Shown: positions 43,598-55,302, counted from the stretch's first letter. The stretch: DNA of 64,000 bases from Balanoglossus misakiensis (GCA_040954595.2 CM082577.2:19468001-19532000), one strand, 5' to 3'. Numbers and translations are program-made. Notes: generated by a model from the sequence alone, not told the origin.

Positions 43598-44197
43598 TCG
43601 CGTCAAGGACACGGTGGTCCTATTGAGTGATTACACAAGAAAAAGTCTACACCGGAGTACATGGCCATATACAGACAGACAGACACACACACACATAGCG
43701 AGCGATCAATGGGCAAACACTGACTGGCCCATAAGCTGCCAATTGCATATGTACTGTACATACACTAAATAGAACAGCTGGCCTCTTTAAAACTTAGCCA
43801 GTTATGTAATCATGCAGGAATTTGCTACTGTATATAAATCACAGGGGGTTCCTGCCAAATTAAAACAACTCAATAACGTAAATACACACCACTTTGCAAA
43901 GCAATCTGACCAGTAGTTCTTGAGTTACTGAGTTTTGACCAAATTCACATTTTTTCAGCTAATTTGCATATTTTTGGCAATGACAACTTTATTTGAACAA
44001 ACTCCCATCTACAGCCCAGCCTGCATCAGCACACCAAATATCAAGGTGATACACGCAGTGGTTTTCAAGTTTTTGATGTGGACGGACATACAGACATACA
44101 TCCATACATCCATACATCCATACATACAGACGCATCCATCCATACATACAGACGCAACCGATCCCATAAGGTCCCATGGTACATACCAATGGGACCC
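43598..44197 (+). mobile_element. Family D repeat, most complete copy
   Basis: Starts TCGCGTCAAGGACACGGTGG after a run of A, contains the GGTCC motif near the 5' end, (CA)n, the CATACATC microsatellite array (44090-44155) and the hairpin AGGTCCCATGG...CCAATGGGACC at the end. No protein. Confidence 0.8.
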
Positions 44198-44270
44198 AAA
44201 AACGATACAGCTGTGTTACCACAGACGCATCAAATTACATGGTAAATTACTGCAAATATGATGATTCTTC

Positions 44271-45545
44271 ATGATGGCCCAATGTTGACCTGCTGCAGAA
44301 TAAACGTAGTCATCTACTGCTTGCCCAGCGATGGCGATTCTGTTCAAACTATTGAGTGTGCTAGTGTTCTCGGCAATGTCTTGATGAGTTTCAGCTGTGA
44401 GAATGTTCTCTAGGAATCAGCAGTGTGGAAGGGTTGAACTTGATATATCTTCACAAGTCAAGTGATTGGAAAGCGTGCGTCAATGAGTTGTACAGGGCAT
44501 GTTGACCACCATGCCTGATGACAAACCTGGTTGTTTCAGGATCGTTGTTCGGGCGTAGCTTCTGAAGCTGTCCCACTCTTGACTGCATCTGCCATGTTTT
44601 CTTGTCATAAGAAATAGCGCTATAGTGCTCTCATGTCTTAGCGAGCACAGGTTTTTTCATCAGTACTGCATAAAGAGCAGGGATCAAATACACGAAACTT
44701 TCCCATGAGATTGGTATCTTCATTTAGGAAACGGCACGCAATGTTCTTGACGAGGGTGTCGATGTACCACTTCTAAATGTGCTGCCTGAAAAAATCTTCA
44801 TCGTCCCCACGGTTCTTGATGGGCATGGCCATGTCAGACTGCTCTAATTTGCATAGAAACTTGGGTAGCTTTATATCGGTGAGTGTAGCTATCATGTGTG
44901 GACTCGACTAATGGCCTATGTTGACTACCGGTATACTCAAATTCTTTCGCCTGAACTTCTATATATCAAAACTGTTTAAACCACTTCAGGGCCTGAAGTG
45001 GTTTAAACAGTTTTGGTATATAAAGAAGTAGGTCATAGGAAAAAATCGTTGTGATGAAACACTAGGATGGGCCTGGGGATTGCATACCCACGGCTTTAGC
45101 AACGGCGAGTTTTTCACCTTCACAGTCAAAGCTAAGGCCTACGCTGTCAAAGGTGTCCTTCAGTCCTGTACGGCCATCTCGATGCTCTGCCATCTCGTTG
45201 AGGACAGTTTGCTTAGTTTTAGGTGTTTCTCGTGCAGTGTTGTCTGTATCGCAGAAAGACCGGCCACTGGTACTACAGTGTTATTGTAGAAAAATGCACG
45301 ACTTCCATAAAATTGACGAGAACTTCTTAGTCTAGATGGTATTTGCTGCTTGAACTGACTCCAACTGCAGTCTGTGAGCATGACAATGGACACGAACTGC
45401 TGCAATAGCCTCACGACACCCAAGTGTTTTCTAGTCATAACAGTGGCACCGTAAGTTCCAATGCCTACCAACCTCTCACAATCAAGATTTTTTTCCCACA
45501 GATAGTCACTGATGTGCCTAGAGATAGTGTCTTCATTCACACCTC
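44271..45545 (-). pseudogene. hAT transposase-derived remnant
   Basis: The best frame (45540-45160) reads VNEDTISRHISDYLWEKNLD, CERLVGIGTYGATVMTRKHL (the catalytic-core G-x-x-T-D-G-A block, here with Tyr instead of Asp), then AIQTTLHEKHLKLSKLSSTR WQSIEMAVQD. These blocks are typical of hAT/ZBED-type transposases. Near 44290-44400 another frame reads AETHQDIAENTSTLNSLNRI, a hAT C-terminal-like part. An internal deletion and several stops show it is dead. No TIRs recognised. Confidence 0.7.
44957..45028. repeat. Palindrome, 33-base arms
   Basis: ATATCAAAACTGTTTAAACC ACTTCAGG and its complement (with one or two changes) meet at a one-base centre. It lies inside the hAT remnant and probably inserted there. 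Confidence 0.75.
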
Positions 45546-46007
45546 TTTTCTGTCTGGCAGTTTGTCACACTTCTGAAGCGAGTACTGACAAACACATCAT
45601 CATGTACCCACCTAGATTAAAAAGTGCCGCACAGCTTTGACTTTCAACCCACATTCTTGCACCCCCGCAAGAACTGCCGTACATTTGACACAATTTTGAC
45701 ACATTTTCTTTGAAAAAGACGCACAAGTATAGAGATAGACAAAAGAATAATAGGACCGGATTACAGATTTTTGTGCTGGCAGTTTTGTTTGAGTGCCGGA
45801 CAGGGCCGCCTGCCGCCATCCTGCAAGGGGAGATCTCTGACCAAATTGATCAGACTTTGTATCATTAGAAACTATATTTTATACACATTTTCACTATCTT
45901 CCAATATTGTTCAAGGCATAAGTGTGAAAGTAAACACACACAGTGCTTGTACTAGCATGGCAAATTCTGCTTATACTCGTAGCTCTTGAAACTAAATGCA
46001 TTCTTAC
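45546..46007. other. Intron sequence, nothing recognised
   Basis: Sequence between the hAT remnant and exon C; no shared repeat or exon. Confidence 0.4.
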
Positions 46008-46101
46008 CTTTACTTCCTGCAGTGATGTAGTGAAGGTCATTGTCACTAACATTCAGGCTACTGTACATCTTTGATGGAAGCAACAGAACTCCCTCAATGG
46101 T
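46008..46101 (-). CDS. TBL3: TBL3 exon C
   Basis: 94 bases coding TIEGVLLLPSKMYSSLNVSD then NDLHYITAGSK. It matches the TBL3 linker and strand SVEAAVLLPEE...LYFLTAGDQG. Acceptor TTCCAG, donor AAAG|GTAAGA. It begins in phase 0 and leaves one base (G) that joins GT of exon D to make Gly. Too short to be found as an ORF; recognised by translating the spliced frame. Confidence 0.92.
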
Positions 46102-46450
46102 CTGGAAAAAAATCCCACAGGTAGCTATAACAATTAAATTGTCTTTATCAAAAATGTTCTATGGGACATTATTACACCTCACTTATTATGTCGCATTCAT
46201 GATTGGCTGAGACGCACTCACGTGACATAGAAACAAGTGACCTGTCAGTCAAAAGAGCTCTGCTGACTTTAACAGTGTAACCTGGGCAATGATATGAATA
46301 CCCTAGGTTTTAATTCATAACAATTGTATTCTATTGAACAAAACCAAACATAGACATCACAAGTATTTATCCAAATTCAGCTTGATTCATTGTGCTAAAG
46401 AAAGAAAGAATTGAATCCTAAAGAACAACATCAAAAGGAAGCACCATGGT
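46102..46450. other. Intron sequence, nothing recognised
   Basis: AT-rich; no shared repeat or exon between exon C and the tandem repeat. Confidence 0.4.
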
Positions 46451-47428
46451 TCTAATTTGCATATTCATGACCCCATCAAAATTCCAATTAACAAAATCAG
46501 GTAGGGGCACCATAACACACATTCCTACCAAATTTCAGCTCCATCGTACATGTAGTTGTGGAGAAGAAGATTTTTGACCAAACATTCTATTTTTAGATCT
46601 AATTTGCATATGAATGACCCGATCAAATCCAAATTAACAAAATCAGGTAAGGGCACCATAACACACATTCCTACCAAATTTCAGCTCCATTGTACATGTA
46701 GTTGTGGAGAAGAAGATTTTTGACCAAAAATTCTATTTTTAGATCTAATTTGCATATTCATGACCCCATCACATCCAAATTAAGGATGTACGTTCAGTAA
46801 AATTGAAAGTATTGTCATTTTTTTTAATTGTGGATGTTTGGATCCTCCTTTGTATGTATAATGAAAATCCGTAATAAAATATAGGGGTCACCGCACTTGT
46901 TTTTGAAATACAGAGCCATGAATTTAGTCGATAATAGAAGAAAACTGATGACTCAGCATTTTTCACCAATGGTTTGTCTATGGGCAAAATTTTTAACGCA
47001 ATTTATCTCAAAATAGAGCGCGGTGACCCCTATATTTTATTTGACCAATGAATTTATATTTGCTGGACTGAGCAATGTGTACAATTTCGTGAAAATGACA
47101 ATAGTAGAAGTTTGTTTTCTAGCAATTTTTAATGTAATCCTATGGGAAAAAGACCGGGCGCGCACTGTTTCCGGTTTATGTTCTGCGCGTACATCCTTAA
47201 CAAAATCAGGTAAGGGCACCATAACACACATTCCTACCAAATTTCAGCTCCATTGTACATGTAGTTGTGGAGAAGAAGATTTTTACCAAAACTGTTATTT
47301 TTAGATCTAATTTGTATATTCATGACCCCATCAAATCCAAATTAAAAAAATCAGGTAAGGGCACCATAACACACATTCCAACCAAATTTGAGCTAAATAT
47401 GCCAAGTTATTTTAAAGAAGAAGATTGA
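46451..47428. repeat. Tandem repeat, about 146-bp unit, interrupted by a MITE
   Basis: Units start TCTAATTTGCATATTCATGA at 46451, 46598, 46744 and 47305 and contain AATTAACAAAATCAGGTA, GGCACCATAACACACATTCC and GTGGAGAAGAAGATTTTTGA. The third unit is split by the TTAA element at 46784-47196. Confidence 0.85.
46784..47196. mobile_element. TTAA-specific MITE (Kolobok or piggyBac type)
   Basis: 413 bp; ends GGATGTACG(TT/CG)CAG inverted, flanked by TTAA at 46780-46783 and 47197-47200. The neighbouring repeat units show the empty site AAATTAACAAAAT. An inner inverted pair ATAAAATATAGGGGTCACCG / CGGTGACCCCTATATTTTAT sits at 46876 and 47020. No transposase. Confidence 0.85.
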
Positions 47429-47957
47429 AATACAAAAAGTTGACAGACGACGGACGGACACTTATCAACCTACTGCTACAGCTTGGCTGACACAAGTGAC
47501 AGCAGAGCTATAAAGTGATACAACTCTGCTAGAGTTGATAAAGCCCTGTCGCGTGTCACTGGGTTATTTTGGTGTTCTGCGGCTCGGGCATCATCAATAT
47601 TATGGTCAGAGATCACCATCCCTCGTGCAGGCTTCAAATCATGTTGTAGCACACCTCATCCACAGTCTGTGTTTTCATTTGTCAATCTACAGTCACGTGG
47701 TATGTGTTCTTTTTGTGCTGATCCATATTATATAAAACAACGTCATCAGTCATCAGTTGTCGAAACTGTTGCCCGCCAGGCATCAGTTCCTTAAAACGAT
47801 GCGTGCTCGCTTCAAAAACAATATGTTGCACATGCGCGAAATGGAAAGTAAACATAGATGTTGTCTGCAGCCCAGGGTAATGACAGTCGAGAAATTTCAC
47901 CATAGACATGGTGTATCGTGAGTTCTTATGCGTAGCTGTGGTGAGATGTGTTACAAA

Positions 47958-48142
47958 ACACATGTTGACTGGCTTTTCAGACAACAGCATACATCTTTCA
48001 CCCCTTGGGACTGTGAACCACCCCCCAAACCAGACTGTTTTCCCTCAGCCTTCGGCCTCGGGAAACAGTCTGATTAGGGGTGACTCACAGTCCCTCGGGT
48101 TACATACGTATGCTGTTGCCCTCATGGCCAGTCAACATGTGT
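47958..48142. repeat. Long imperfect palindrome, about 185 bp
   Basis: Outer arms ACACATGTTGACTGGC and GCCAGTCAACATGTGT, inner arms CAGACTGTTTTCCC and GGGAAACAGTCTG. The apex is CCTCAGCCTTCGGCCTCGGG. Confidence 0.8.
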
Positions 48143-49147
48143 ATAATGTTGCCCTTGCTATCATGTGTTATTATTTAACACTCATTCTTTATACAATGTA
48201 GAAGAACTTTATCCAATGCAGTAAGAATACAATGGACTGCGAATGTAAAAGTAGCATGCGTTATGATGCTTTTTTATAAGGTGCGAATTTCTGTAGAATC
48301 CAGTCACAGATCCTGAAATACTATAAAATGTAGTATCTTATTGCAACATCCACTTACTACAGTATCTCTACTTAAAATGATTATTGTTAAACTGTGGCAA
48401 AGAATTGATGGGTCATGGAGAAAGGCTTCGTGATGGAGGCTCCATTTAGATCGTGAAGGTCCAGATTTTGCCCCGCTTTCAAGGCAGGAATAGCAGTGAA
48501 GCCATTTAGAACTAAGCATGTGACAGTACCTTTGGACCACAGTCACTTGGGAGTTGAATTGTATAACACAGTGATCGCCTATGACCCAGAAAAGGGACAA
48601 GTCATGAAACCATTTAAAACAGGCTAAAATTTCAATGTTTCAAGTGAACGCATTTTCTCAGTAGGCAACCCATCACAGCACCGGTACTCTCCAGTTGTCA
48701 GCTGAAGGTAGCTCGAAACTGGATTGAGCGAATAGAACTCGTAGTCCCCCTCAGAAAGATTGTTATAAATGGGCAAGTAGGATTATAGCAGATATGAATT
48801 TTGACATGAAATGGATGGTATCGATGCTGATTAATTTATTAAATTTCGCCTTTGTGAGAGTGAAAACATCTACCAAACTTGGCAACACATTTGTCAAAAT
48901 TGAGTCATAGGCAATTCAACTCCCAAGCGGACAGGCCAAATTCATCCTTCGCAAGTTTCTCCATGCGATTCAGTTCTGACTCAACCTTGGGTGTTGCATG
49001 CAACTTTGATGGTGTTGATGCTCTCTGTCTTCTGCTTCTGGTGATCTTTGTCGTCATTTTTATGAAATCTCAACTGAACAAACTTACAGGTAACACAGCA
49101 TGCAGCACGTGTGGAATTCGAATGAATGCAGAAAACTAAGAAAGCTT
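48143..49147. other. Intron sequence, nothing recognised
   Basis: No shared repeat, exon or RNA gene recognised. Confidence 0.4.
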
Positions 49148-49310
49148 ATAGTGCAGGAGCCAAACCCCAAATTTTGGCATAATTGTGCACTTTGGGTTAA
49201 AAGCATGAAACTTGGTACACTTACATGTGTATGCATTGACCCATGGTGCCCATTTTCTGATATGGATCCAAAATGACAGGGCCCTCTACTGGCCAGAAAC
49301 AGACATTCAT
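49148..49310. mobile_element. Short MITE-like repeat, second copy
   Basis: Opposite orientation to 8636-8828: TATAGTGCAGGAGCCAAACC, TGTGCACTTTGGGTTAAAAG, ATTGACCCATGG, GGCCCTCTACTGGCCAGAAA. It ends about 40 bases from exon B. Confidence 0.6.
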
Positions 49311-49349
49311 ACTTTAAACACAAACAGAGTCAAATATGGCAAAACTGAC

Positions 49350-49503
49350 CTCATAAACTGGTATAGTTTTCTTAGCTGTATAGCTGGTGAGATCCCAGAC
49401 CACCACAACACTATCTCTTGCAGAGCTCAGCAAAGTATTTCCATCATCTGTAAAGCTGAAGGCTGTGACTGCACTAAAATGACTCTCTAAACTTGAAATA
49501 CAT
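49350..49503 (-). CDS. TBL3: TBL3 exon B (WD40 repeat)
   Basis: 154 bases coding CISSLESHFSAVTAFSF, then LSSARDSVVVVWDL and ending KKTIPVYE. This matches the TBL3 repeat with H-YSAVTSLAF and RDK-WDL. Acceptor GACAG|A, donor GAG|GTCAGT. The first base completes an Arg codon from exon A and the exon ends in phase 0. The 11.2 kb intron between exons A and B holds nested TIR elements and a family D copy. Confidence 0.94.
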
Positions 49504-49592
49504 CTGTCAGCAAGAATTGCAAGGAGAATAAACCAGTCATAAATCAATGGTTCTCACATTATACCTCAAGACATCGATTTGTAGATAATAAA

Positions 49593-49870
49593 CATAGCGT
49601 CAAGGACACTGTGGTCCCATATGGGGATTACATTGAAATAGGTATACACCAGAATAAAAATCACAGGTGACATTGGCAAGCAGATATGACCTAACCATAT
49701 AAATATGGAAATGTTAAAAAATTAATAAGAACATGCCCATGCTAGAAAAATTAATTTTTCACCAAAAATAGTCTATACATATGACACATGTGACAAGCAA
49801 CATCTTTCAGTCAGCCCTGGGCCAGACAGACGGACAGACAGACAGAGACGCTCACTGATCTGCCTCTGGT
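49593..49870 (+). mobile_element. Family D fragment, diverged
   Basis: Starts AGCGTCAAGGACACTGTGGT with CCCAT, then GGGGATTACA; the interior differs and it ends in a (CAGA)n run. No 3' hairpin. Confidence 0.5.
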
Positions 49871-50142
49871 AATTAATATTGTGGAATACTTTTTGTTCGC
49901 ATGGAATTTATTTTGGCTACTTTCGTGGAGGTATTTTTGTGCGAAAATTTGTTCCAGCTTTATGTTTTGAACACAAAAGACATGAATATTAATGAGCTAG
50001 ATTGACTGTACTGACACAGTGACCTTTGTCCATTACTTGCATGTTATGTCTATGGAAAGCAATCTAATATGGAACATGCATGCCACCCACATTCAATCAT
50101 TCACAACAACACCATGTAAATGACAAAGTAAAATGATAAAAG

Positions 50143-50507
50143 TTTTAACTAAAAAATACGCTTTATTGACAAAGAAGATTCTGGCACTTGAAGGTACCAG
50201 TAGGGACAGTTATCAAAATATTCTCCTAGGGGATGGAAACATCATGGCGATCTGTACGCTAAAAAACTAAAAAACTAAAAAATATGCTTTATTGACAAAG
50301 AAGATTCTGGCACTTGAAGGTACCAGTAGGGACATTTATCAATATTCTCCTAGGGGATGGAAACGTCATGGCGATCTGTACGCTAAAAAACTAAAAAACT
50401 AAAAAATATGCTTTATTGACAAAGAAGATTCTGGCACTTGAAGGTACCAGTAGGGACATTTATCAATATTCTCCTAGGGGATGGAAACGTCACGGCGATC
50501 TGTACGG
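50143..50507. repeat. Three tandem copies of a 125-bp unit
   Basis: Unit TTTATTGACAAAGAAGATTC ... GGCGATCTGTACG at periods of 126 and 124 bases, nearly identical, joined by CTAAAAAACTAAAAAACTAA. Recent amplification. Non-coding. Confidence 0.9.
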
Positions 50508-50526
50508 TTGATGAAAGCGGCCGCCA

Positions 50527-50736
50527 TCAATGTGTCAAAATCATCCGTAGCCGTTTCACGTCCTTGGTTCCCTTACGCCGCACAAAATTTATTCTTTGAA
50601 GAATCAACTTCATCCAGTCACCCGCTACATTGATATGACCACCAAACTCGGTGTTGGTAGCTACGGTCAAAACAGCTTTCTGTACTACATTGCCGTGGAT
50701 CAGGTTAATCTGGCGTTCATGGTGGGTTAACTTCCT
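50527..50736 (-). pseudogene. DNA transposase N-terminal fragment (pogo/Tigger-type HTH)
   Basis: Open frame without own start: KLTHHERQINLIHGNVVQKA, then FGGHINVAGDWMKLILQRIN and FVRRKGTKD. The W-M-K-x-I-L-x-R-x-x-F-V-R-R-K-G-T pattern resembles the segment after the second helix-turn-helix of pogo/Tigger-like transposases (DWA-SLL-RM-FVKRRGT). It is cut on both sides and next to the tandem array. Confidence 0.45.
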
Positions 50737-51770
50737 TCAACCAGCGATAGAGAGACATGATGACACTATGATGACAACAAGTCGAATGATGCTAGTCATT
50801 CCAAATACAGGGTTTAAAAGCTACAAAAATCGTTTGAATAGCAGCAAGCTGTGAAGAATATTTCACGATATATTTGGCTGTAAAAGTCACAACTTTTCAC
50901 CCTTCACACTAACATTGCCGAAAAGATATAAGAGAATGGGAGCAATTCACCAATACGGAGTTATTATCACTTTGATAGCTGTGTTGTTGTGAGCAAACTA
51001 CATTGTTTGGATTGCCGACAGTCATTACGAACACCATATAATTGACACCATAACTAAAACTGGTTTAAAACAATAAAATCAAATGTTTGCCGGCTTGATT
51101 GACACCCAAAACGCATTGTTTGACACCTAACGGCGGCCTGTGATGTTTGTGTTTGACGACTACGGTTTGTCAACGCCTGATTTCAATTAGGGTACACCAC
51201 CTTGACTGATGACAATGTAAAGCGATCAGTGCGAGAATAAGGTTGAGCCGATGTATCGATTTTATCAATTGCGCCAAAATAAATTCCAGCGATAATAAAG
51301 TATTCCACAGTAGTAGAATAGCTGGTGGTCTCTGTAACAACTGGTCAATTAAAGCCCCAGTATTTCTCGTGTGTATCCATTTTTCATCATCGAAAAATGC
51401 CCGTTTTTCCCGTACATTCATCATGGAATACTACATAATGAAGACAGAAGAAAGGTTTGGGCAACTGTAGCTACGTGCAAGCTGTAAATATTGCCCGTAA
51501 CACTTGAAATGATGCGCGGGTTTGTTTACAACGGACATGTTGCACATGTCGATCAGCAAACGTGCCACTTTGACATTTGATGGTCAGACCATTTTCGGAT
51601 TTGATCTGGTTCCATCGACTGATTTCTCCCATAAAGTTATCTTCCCAAAATTTCGCCGAATTAGTGCGCATTTCTTCGCTGAGTCGCTTGATTTGGGGCG
51701 ACCAAACCTCTTCCGCATAGATTCACATTTGAGTGCGCATGCGCACTAGTCACGTGTGTCAACAGAGCCT
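50737..51770. other. Intron sequence, nothing recognised
   Basis: No shared repeat, exon or RNA gene recognised between the transposase fragment and the 24-bp palindrome. Confidence 0.35.
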
Positions 51771-51794
51771 GACTTTCTGTCCGGACAGAAAGTC
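51771..51794. repeat. 24-bp perfect palindrome
   Basis: GACTTTCTGTCC/GGACAGAAAGTC without loop. Could be a small insertion like 2716-2739 but no flanking repeat is clear. Confidence 0.7.
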
Positions 51795-52682
51795 ATTCTT
51801 CACTCGTTCTTATCATCTACTTTTAGAAATTATAGATGCCGTTTCAAACAAAATTTTGCCCCTACGAGAAATACTGAGGCTTTAAAGTTATATAAACATA
51901 TAGTGTACAGTCTCAGTTGGGGTACCAACTCCTTGTAAACAGTAACTTTCAAAGCAACTGGACAATTGGTTTACAAGGCGGAATTTTCAATCCCTGGTTC
52001 TCGCATTAGTAGGTGCTCCTCCTAGTCATACATTAGGCTAGTTGCGATGTTTAACTTACAGTACGTTAGATACACACACGAATCGCAACAATTTACCACC
52101 TTAGCTAATCCTGTAAACAGACCGTCAATTTGTGCTACCGGTAGTAGGCCTATAGCCAGATAAACGAAAACGATCGTCCAGCCAGCTAGCTACATATGAG
52201 CACTGTTGTTACAGAGAGCTCGATCGCTCTGACGGCTTCGACGCTCGATTCAGGACTGTGTGTTATTTATATTGACTGTGCCTTCAACCACGTGTGATTG
52301 GGCTCGCCGATAGCAACACAGCCGTAACACGCGGCCGACCTGCAGGCTAGCTAGTGACAGGTACAATTTCTCTACCCAACTTGAGAGGGGTTCCGCTGCC
52401 CGAAATATACGTAGATCAAACTTTAGCCCGCCGGTCATCGAGTTTACTGATCGACAGAAATACACATAGAGCCAACAAAAGCAATTCAAGCTATAAATGA
52501 CCAATGCGAAATTGTCTGCTTTCTGCTTTATTTAGATGATAATCGCGGTCACGGCGTCAGTCGACAACTTTTGCCTGGTCGTTGATGCTTGTCGAAAATG
52601 TCATAGGAAAAAAACATAATTCGAATTGCTGATACTATAAATAATCATAGACAGTAGAGATGGTCTCTTTTCTACTCTGTAC
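51795..52682. other. Intron sequence, nothing recognised
   Basis: No shared repeat, exon or RNA gene recognised before the MULE-like element. Confidence 0.35.
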
Positions 52683-52875
52683 AAAAAGTTGTAGCCCGGA
52701 GACCAGGGCGTCGATCTAGAATACAACGCCCGGGGACAGTCGAGCAAGCTGAAAGATAGTAGCCCTGGCAACGATCAGGGTCGCTTAGTAACGAATGGAT
52801 AACGAGTGATCTATCAAATGTTGACGGGCGCCAGTGGTTGGATGATATAATTAACAAAGCTTGGTTATGAATATA

Positions 52876-54063
52876 CAGTGGAACGCCGATTATCCGAACC
52901 TGTTGGGCGGGTTAGATTTTGTTCGGATAATTGATTGTTCGGATAATTGATTTTGGCACGTCCCAACAAAGGAAATTGACCACACCATTGGGGCATGCGT
53001 ATGTTACGATGTTTCCCACATGCACATGCATTTTCAATGCACTCACAAAAAGAAGTTAATAAAATAATAAAACACAATTCGTCTTCTTTTATATAAAAAA
53101 TACATATATTAAGAGTTCAAAAGGTTAAGAAAGAAAAAAAGACGAAGTCAAAGCTGCAATGTTCTCATCCGTTCAACATCGTATGTGGCCGGTCATCGTA
53201 CCAAACCACGGAACGTGCGTAGGCCTTCCATGGCCACAGTAGATTTCGCTAGAGCTGGTGTCTCGTTCTCTTTATCGTCCTAATTTTTCATGCAATGAGT
53301 TTATTTCTGAGAAACAAAGTCGATGATTTCATCATACGTTAATGTTTCGAAGCTGTCATAGTTCTCGCTAGTCTCCAAATCTTCGATGTCAGTGACATTC
53401 AAACCGCGCAAAAGAAGCTCTCCGCACGAGGTCACTTCCGCAAGTGACGTCTTGGCTGTCATTCATATCGGCGCTGCCATGGTCACCGACCGCGACCCGA
53501 CACGCCTTCACTGTGTCGCGGAATGAAGTCCATGCGTTTGAAAAGCCGTGTCTTTGATGTTGACACCTCGGGCGATCTCCGCCGTCTGCTCGCACGAGTC
53601 GAAGACGGGCGATCTCATCCAACCCATGGCTTTCATTTGTATTATCAACGACAGTGCTAAGCTTATTTCGGCGATAAATCTACTTCACACTATCAAAAAA
53701 TTGCCAAAGCCGTGCCGACGCGACAAGTGATTTTGCGTGTTTTACACTTGGGTGTGAAATCCTAGTGTCGAATGTTACGATACCCGAAAGTGTGACACTC
53801 TGTTGTCGTAAAATGATTGAAATATTCAATGATAAAGACGTTTTTAACACGTCCCACCTCCCTTTACAACAGAAACAATTAGAACTGACCAAAGAAAACT
53901 GTCCGAAATGTCAGTTTTCCTGCGGAAATGTCACAGACCGCCGAGAAAACAGGTGCTTGGCATGGCTAATTAAATGTTCAGGGACCGTACCCGGGACCGT
54001 ACCAAAGCGTTCGGATAATCCGAAATTCGGATAATCGGCGTTCGGATAATCGGCGTTCCACTG
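52876..54063 (-). mobile_element. pogo/Tigger-like element with TA duplication
   Basis: 1,188 bp. Ends CAGTGGAACGCCGATTATCC plus GAAC inverted, with TA on both sides. The CAGTnGAACnnCGATTATCCGAAC terminus is characteristic of Tigger/pogo elements. It keeps a C-terminal piece of a transposase frame and lacks the DDE core. Confidence 0.85.
53300..53640 (-). pseudogene. Tigger-like transposase C-terminal remnant
   Basis: Minus-strand frame with IKAMGWMRSPVFDSCEQTAE-like start, EIARGVNIKDTAFQTHG and ending LNVTDIEDLETSENYDSFET LTYDEIIDFVSQK. The final 'L-T-x-D-E-I-I' acidic tail is typical of Tigger transposases after the DDE domain. Two or more stops interrupt it. Inactive. Confidence 0.5.
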
Positions 54064-54297
54064 TACACCTTCAAAACCACTCCCACATCCCGTTGCGGGA
54101 ATTTCACACATGACTCCACCTCTATTTCCTTATTTAGAATGCGATGATGTCATTTGGTTTACATTGAGTGACCAATTAGCTTACACACAAGATTTACCAC
54201 CCGTGTCGTTCTACGAACAGAATTCTGTTCGTAAATAGAGACTGTCCCCGGGCGTTTCTTTTCCCCTACGCCCTGGTCTCCGGGCTAAAAAAGTTGT

Positions 54298-55302
54298 GGA
54301 TCATGCTAGATTGGATATGATTGGCGTGACGAGAGAAATATCTCAGGAAAGCAGCTGACGAAATTTTGTTACAAGGCGCAAAGTTGTGCGTTACTTCCAT
54401 CTTTGTATCTTGCCCCGGTTACTGTATGTCGGACATCGGTGGGCATAATCACCGTGAATATAAAACACTTCTTTTTTTCGGGAAGACGAGTCAAACTACT
54501 CTTTTCAGGCCCAAAGAATCTTTGGTCAGAGAATCCTGTGAAATGGTAAGATGGTTTTTTCGTGATAGTAGTAACTAGTAGTAGTAGAAAAGGTTTGCAT
54601 TTTTACGTCGATTTGATCAACTCGTGTATTTTACAGCCATGACCTCGAAAAGTGAGCAGTCAATTGCACATCTACGATCTCGTGAAAACACATTCCAGTT
54701 TACAGAACGCAGATAAGGAGATAGCAGGGCAATAGCAGTGTTTACTGCTTATACAGAATCAACACAGTTTGAGATTACGTAAACATGCGTCCGATTAGCG
54801 CCTCAGTTTACACAAGCGTTTGATTGACAGCGCGTTTGAATTCTCAACGGCTGAAGTTGTGGGCTCGACTCTCCACCGTCGACGCCAAGAAATGCTGAAA
54901 ATCGCCCCGGATTTGCGTCTGTCTGGGGAATTTACGCCATAAATCGGTAGGAGACATATTCATGGTGGAATTTGTATGCATTGTGAAGGGTTTTGCAGTC
55001 GAAAACTTCGGAAAATCACGCATTCTCGGGAACGTGTGTCCGCAGTTCACCCTTCAGAGTCAATTTACACAATGAACGCCGTCATTTGGCTACCCCTATA
55101 TATAGGGAAGCTCCGCCTTTAAACTACTTTGTCAAATTGAAATTTGGTAGGGGTAACCCAAGTAAGCTGTAAAACATTTACTGAAATTTGCGTATTTGTG
55201 TTACAGTCGCCACCGGTCAATCGGGATCCTGATAAGAGGGATTTCAATGGGACGTTCCAACGTGAAACAAAATTTTTACATGTAAATTTTATTATATATA
55301 AG
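54298..55302. other. Intron sequence, nothing recognised
   Basis: No shared repeat, exon or RNA gene recognised. Confidence 0.35.

Larger units (their letters stand above)
52693..54287. mobile_element. MULE-like TIR element split by a Tigger-like element
   Basis: Inverted ends AGCCCGGAGACCAGGGCG plus ACGCCCGGGGACAGTC (about 50 bp). The 10-bp sequence AAAAAGTTGT flanks both sides (52683-52692, 54288-54297), as in Mutator-like elements. Without the nested element it is about 410 bp and codes nothing. Confidence 0.7.

Noticed and set aside
43989-44222. Cys/Met-rich frame in the CATA microsatellite of family D (also at 2186 and 60242)
   Set aside because: Low-complexity translation of a microsatellite, present only because the repeat is copied.
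50143-50507. Regular repeats resembling a CRISPR array
   Set aside because: Units are contiguous 125-bp tandem copies without unique spacers, and the genome is clearly animal.
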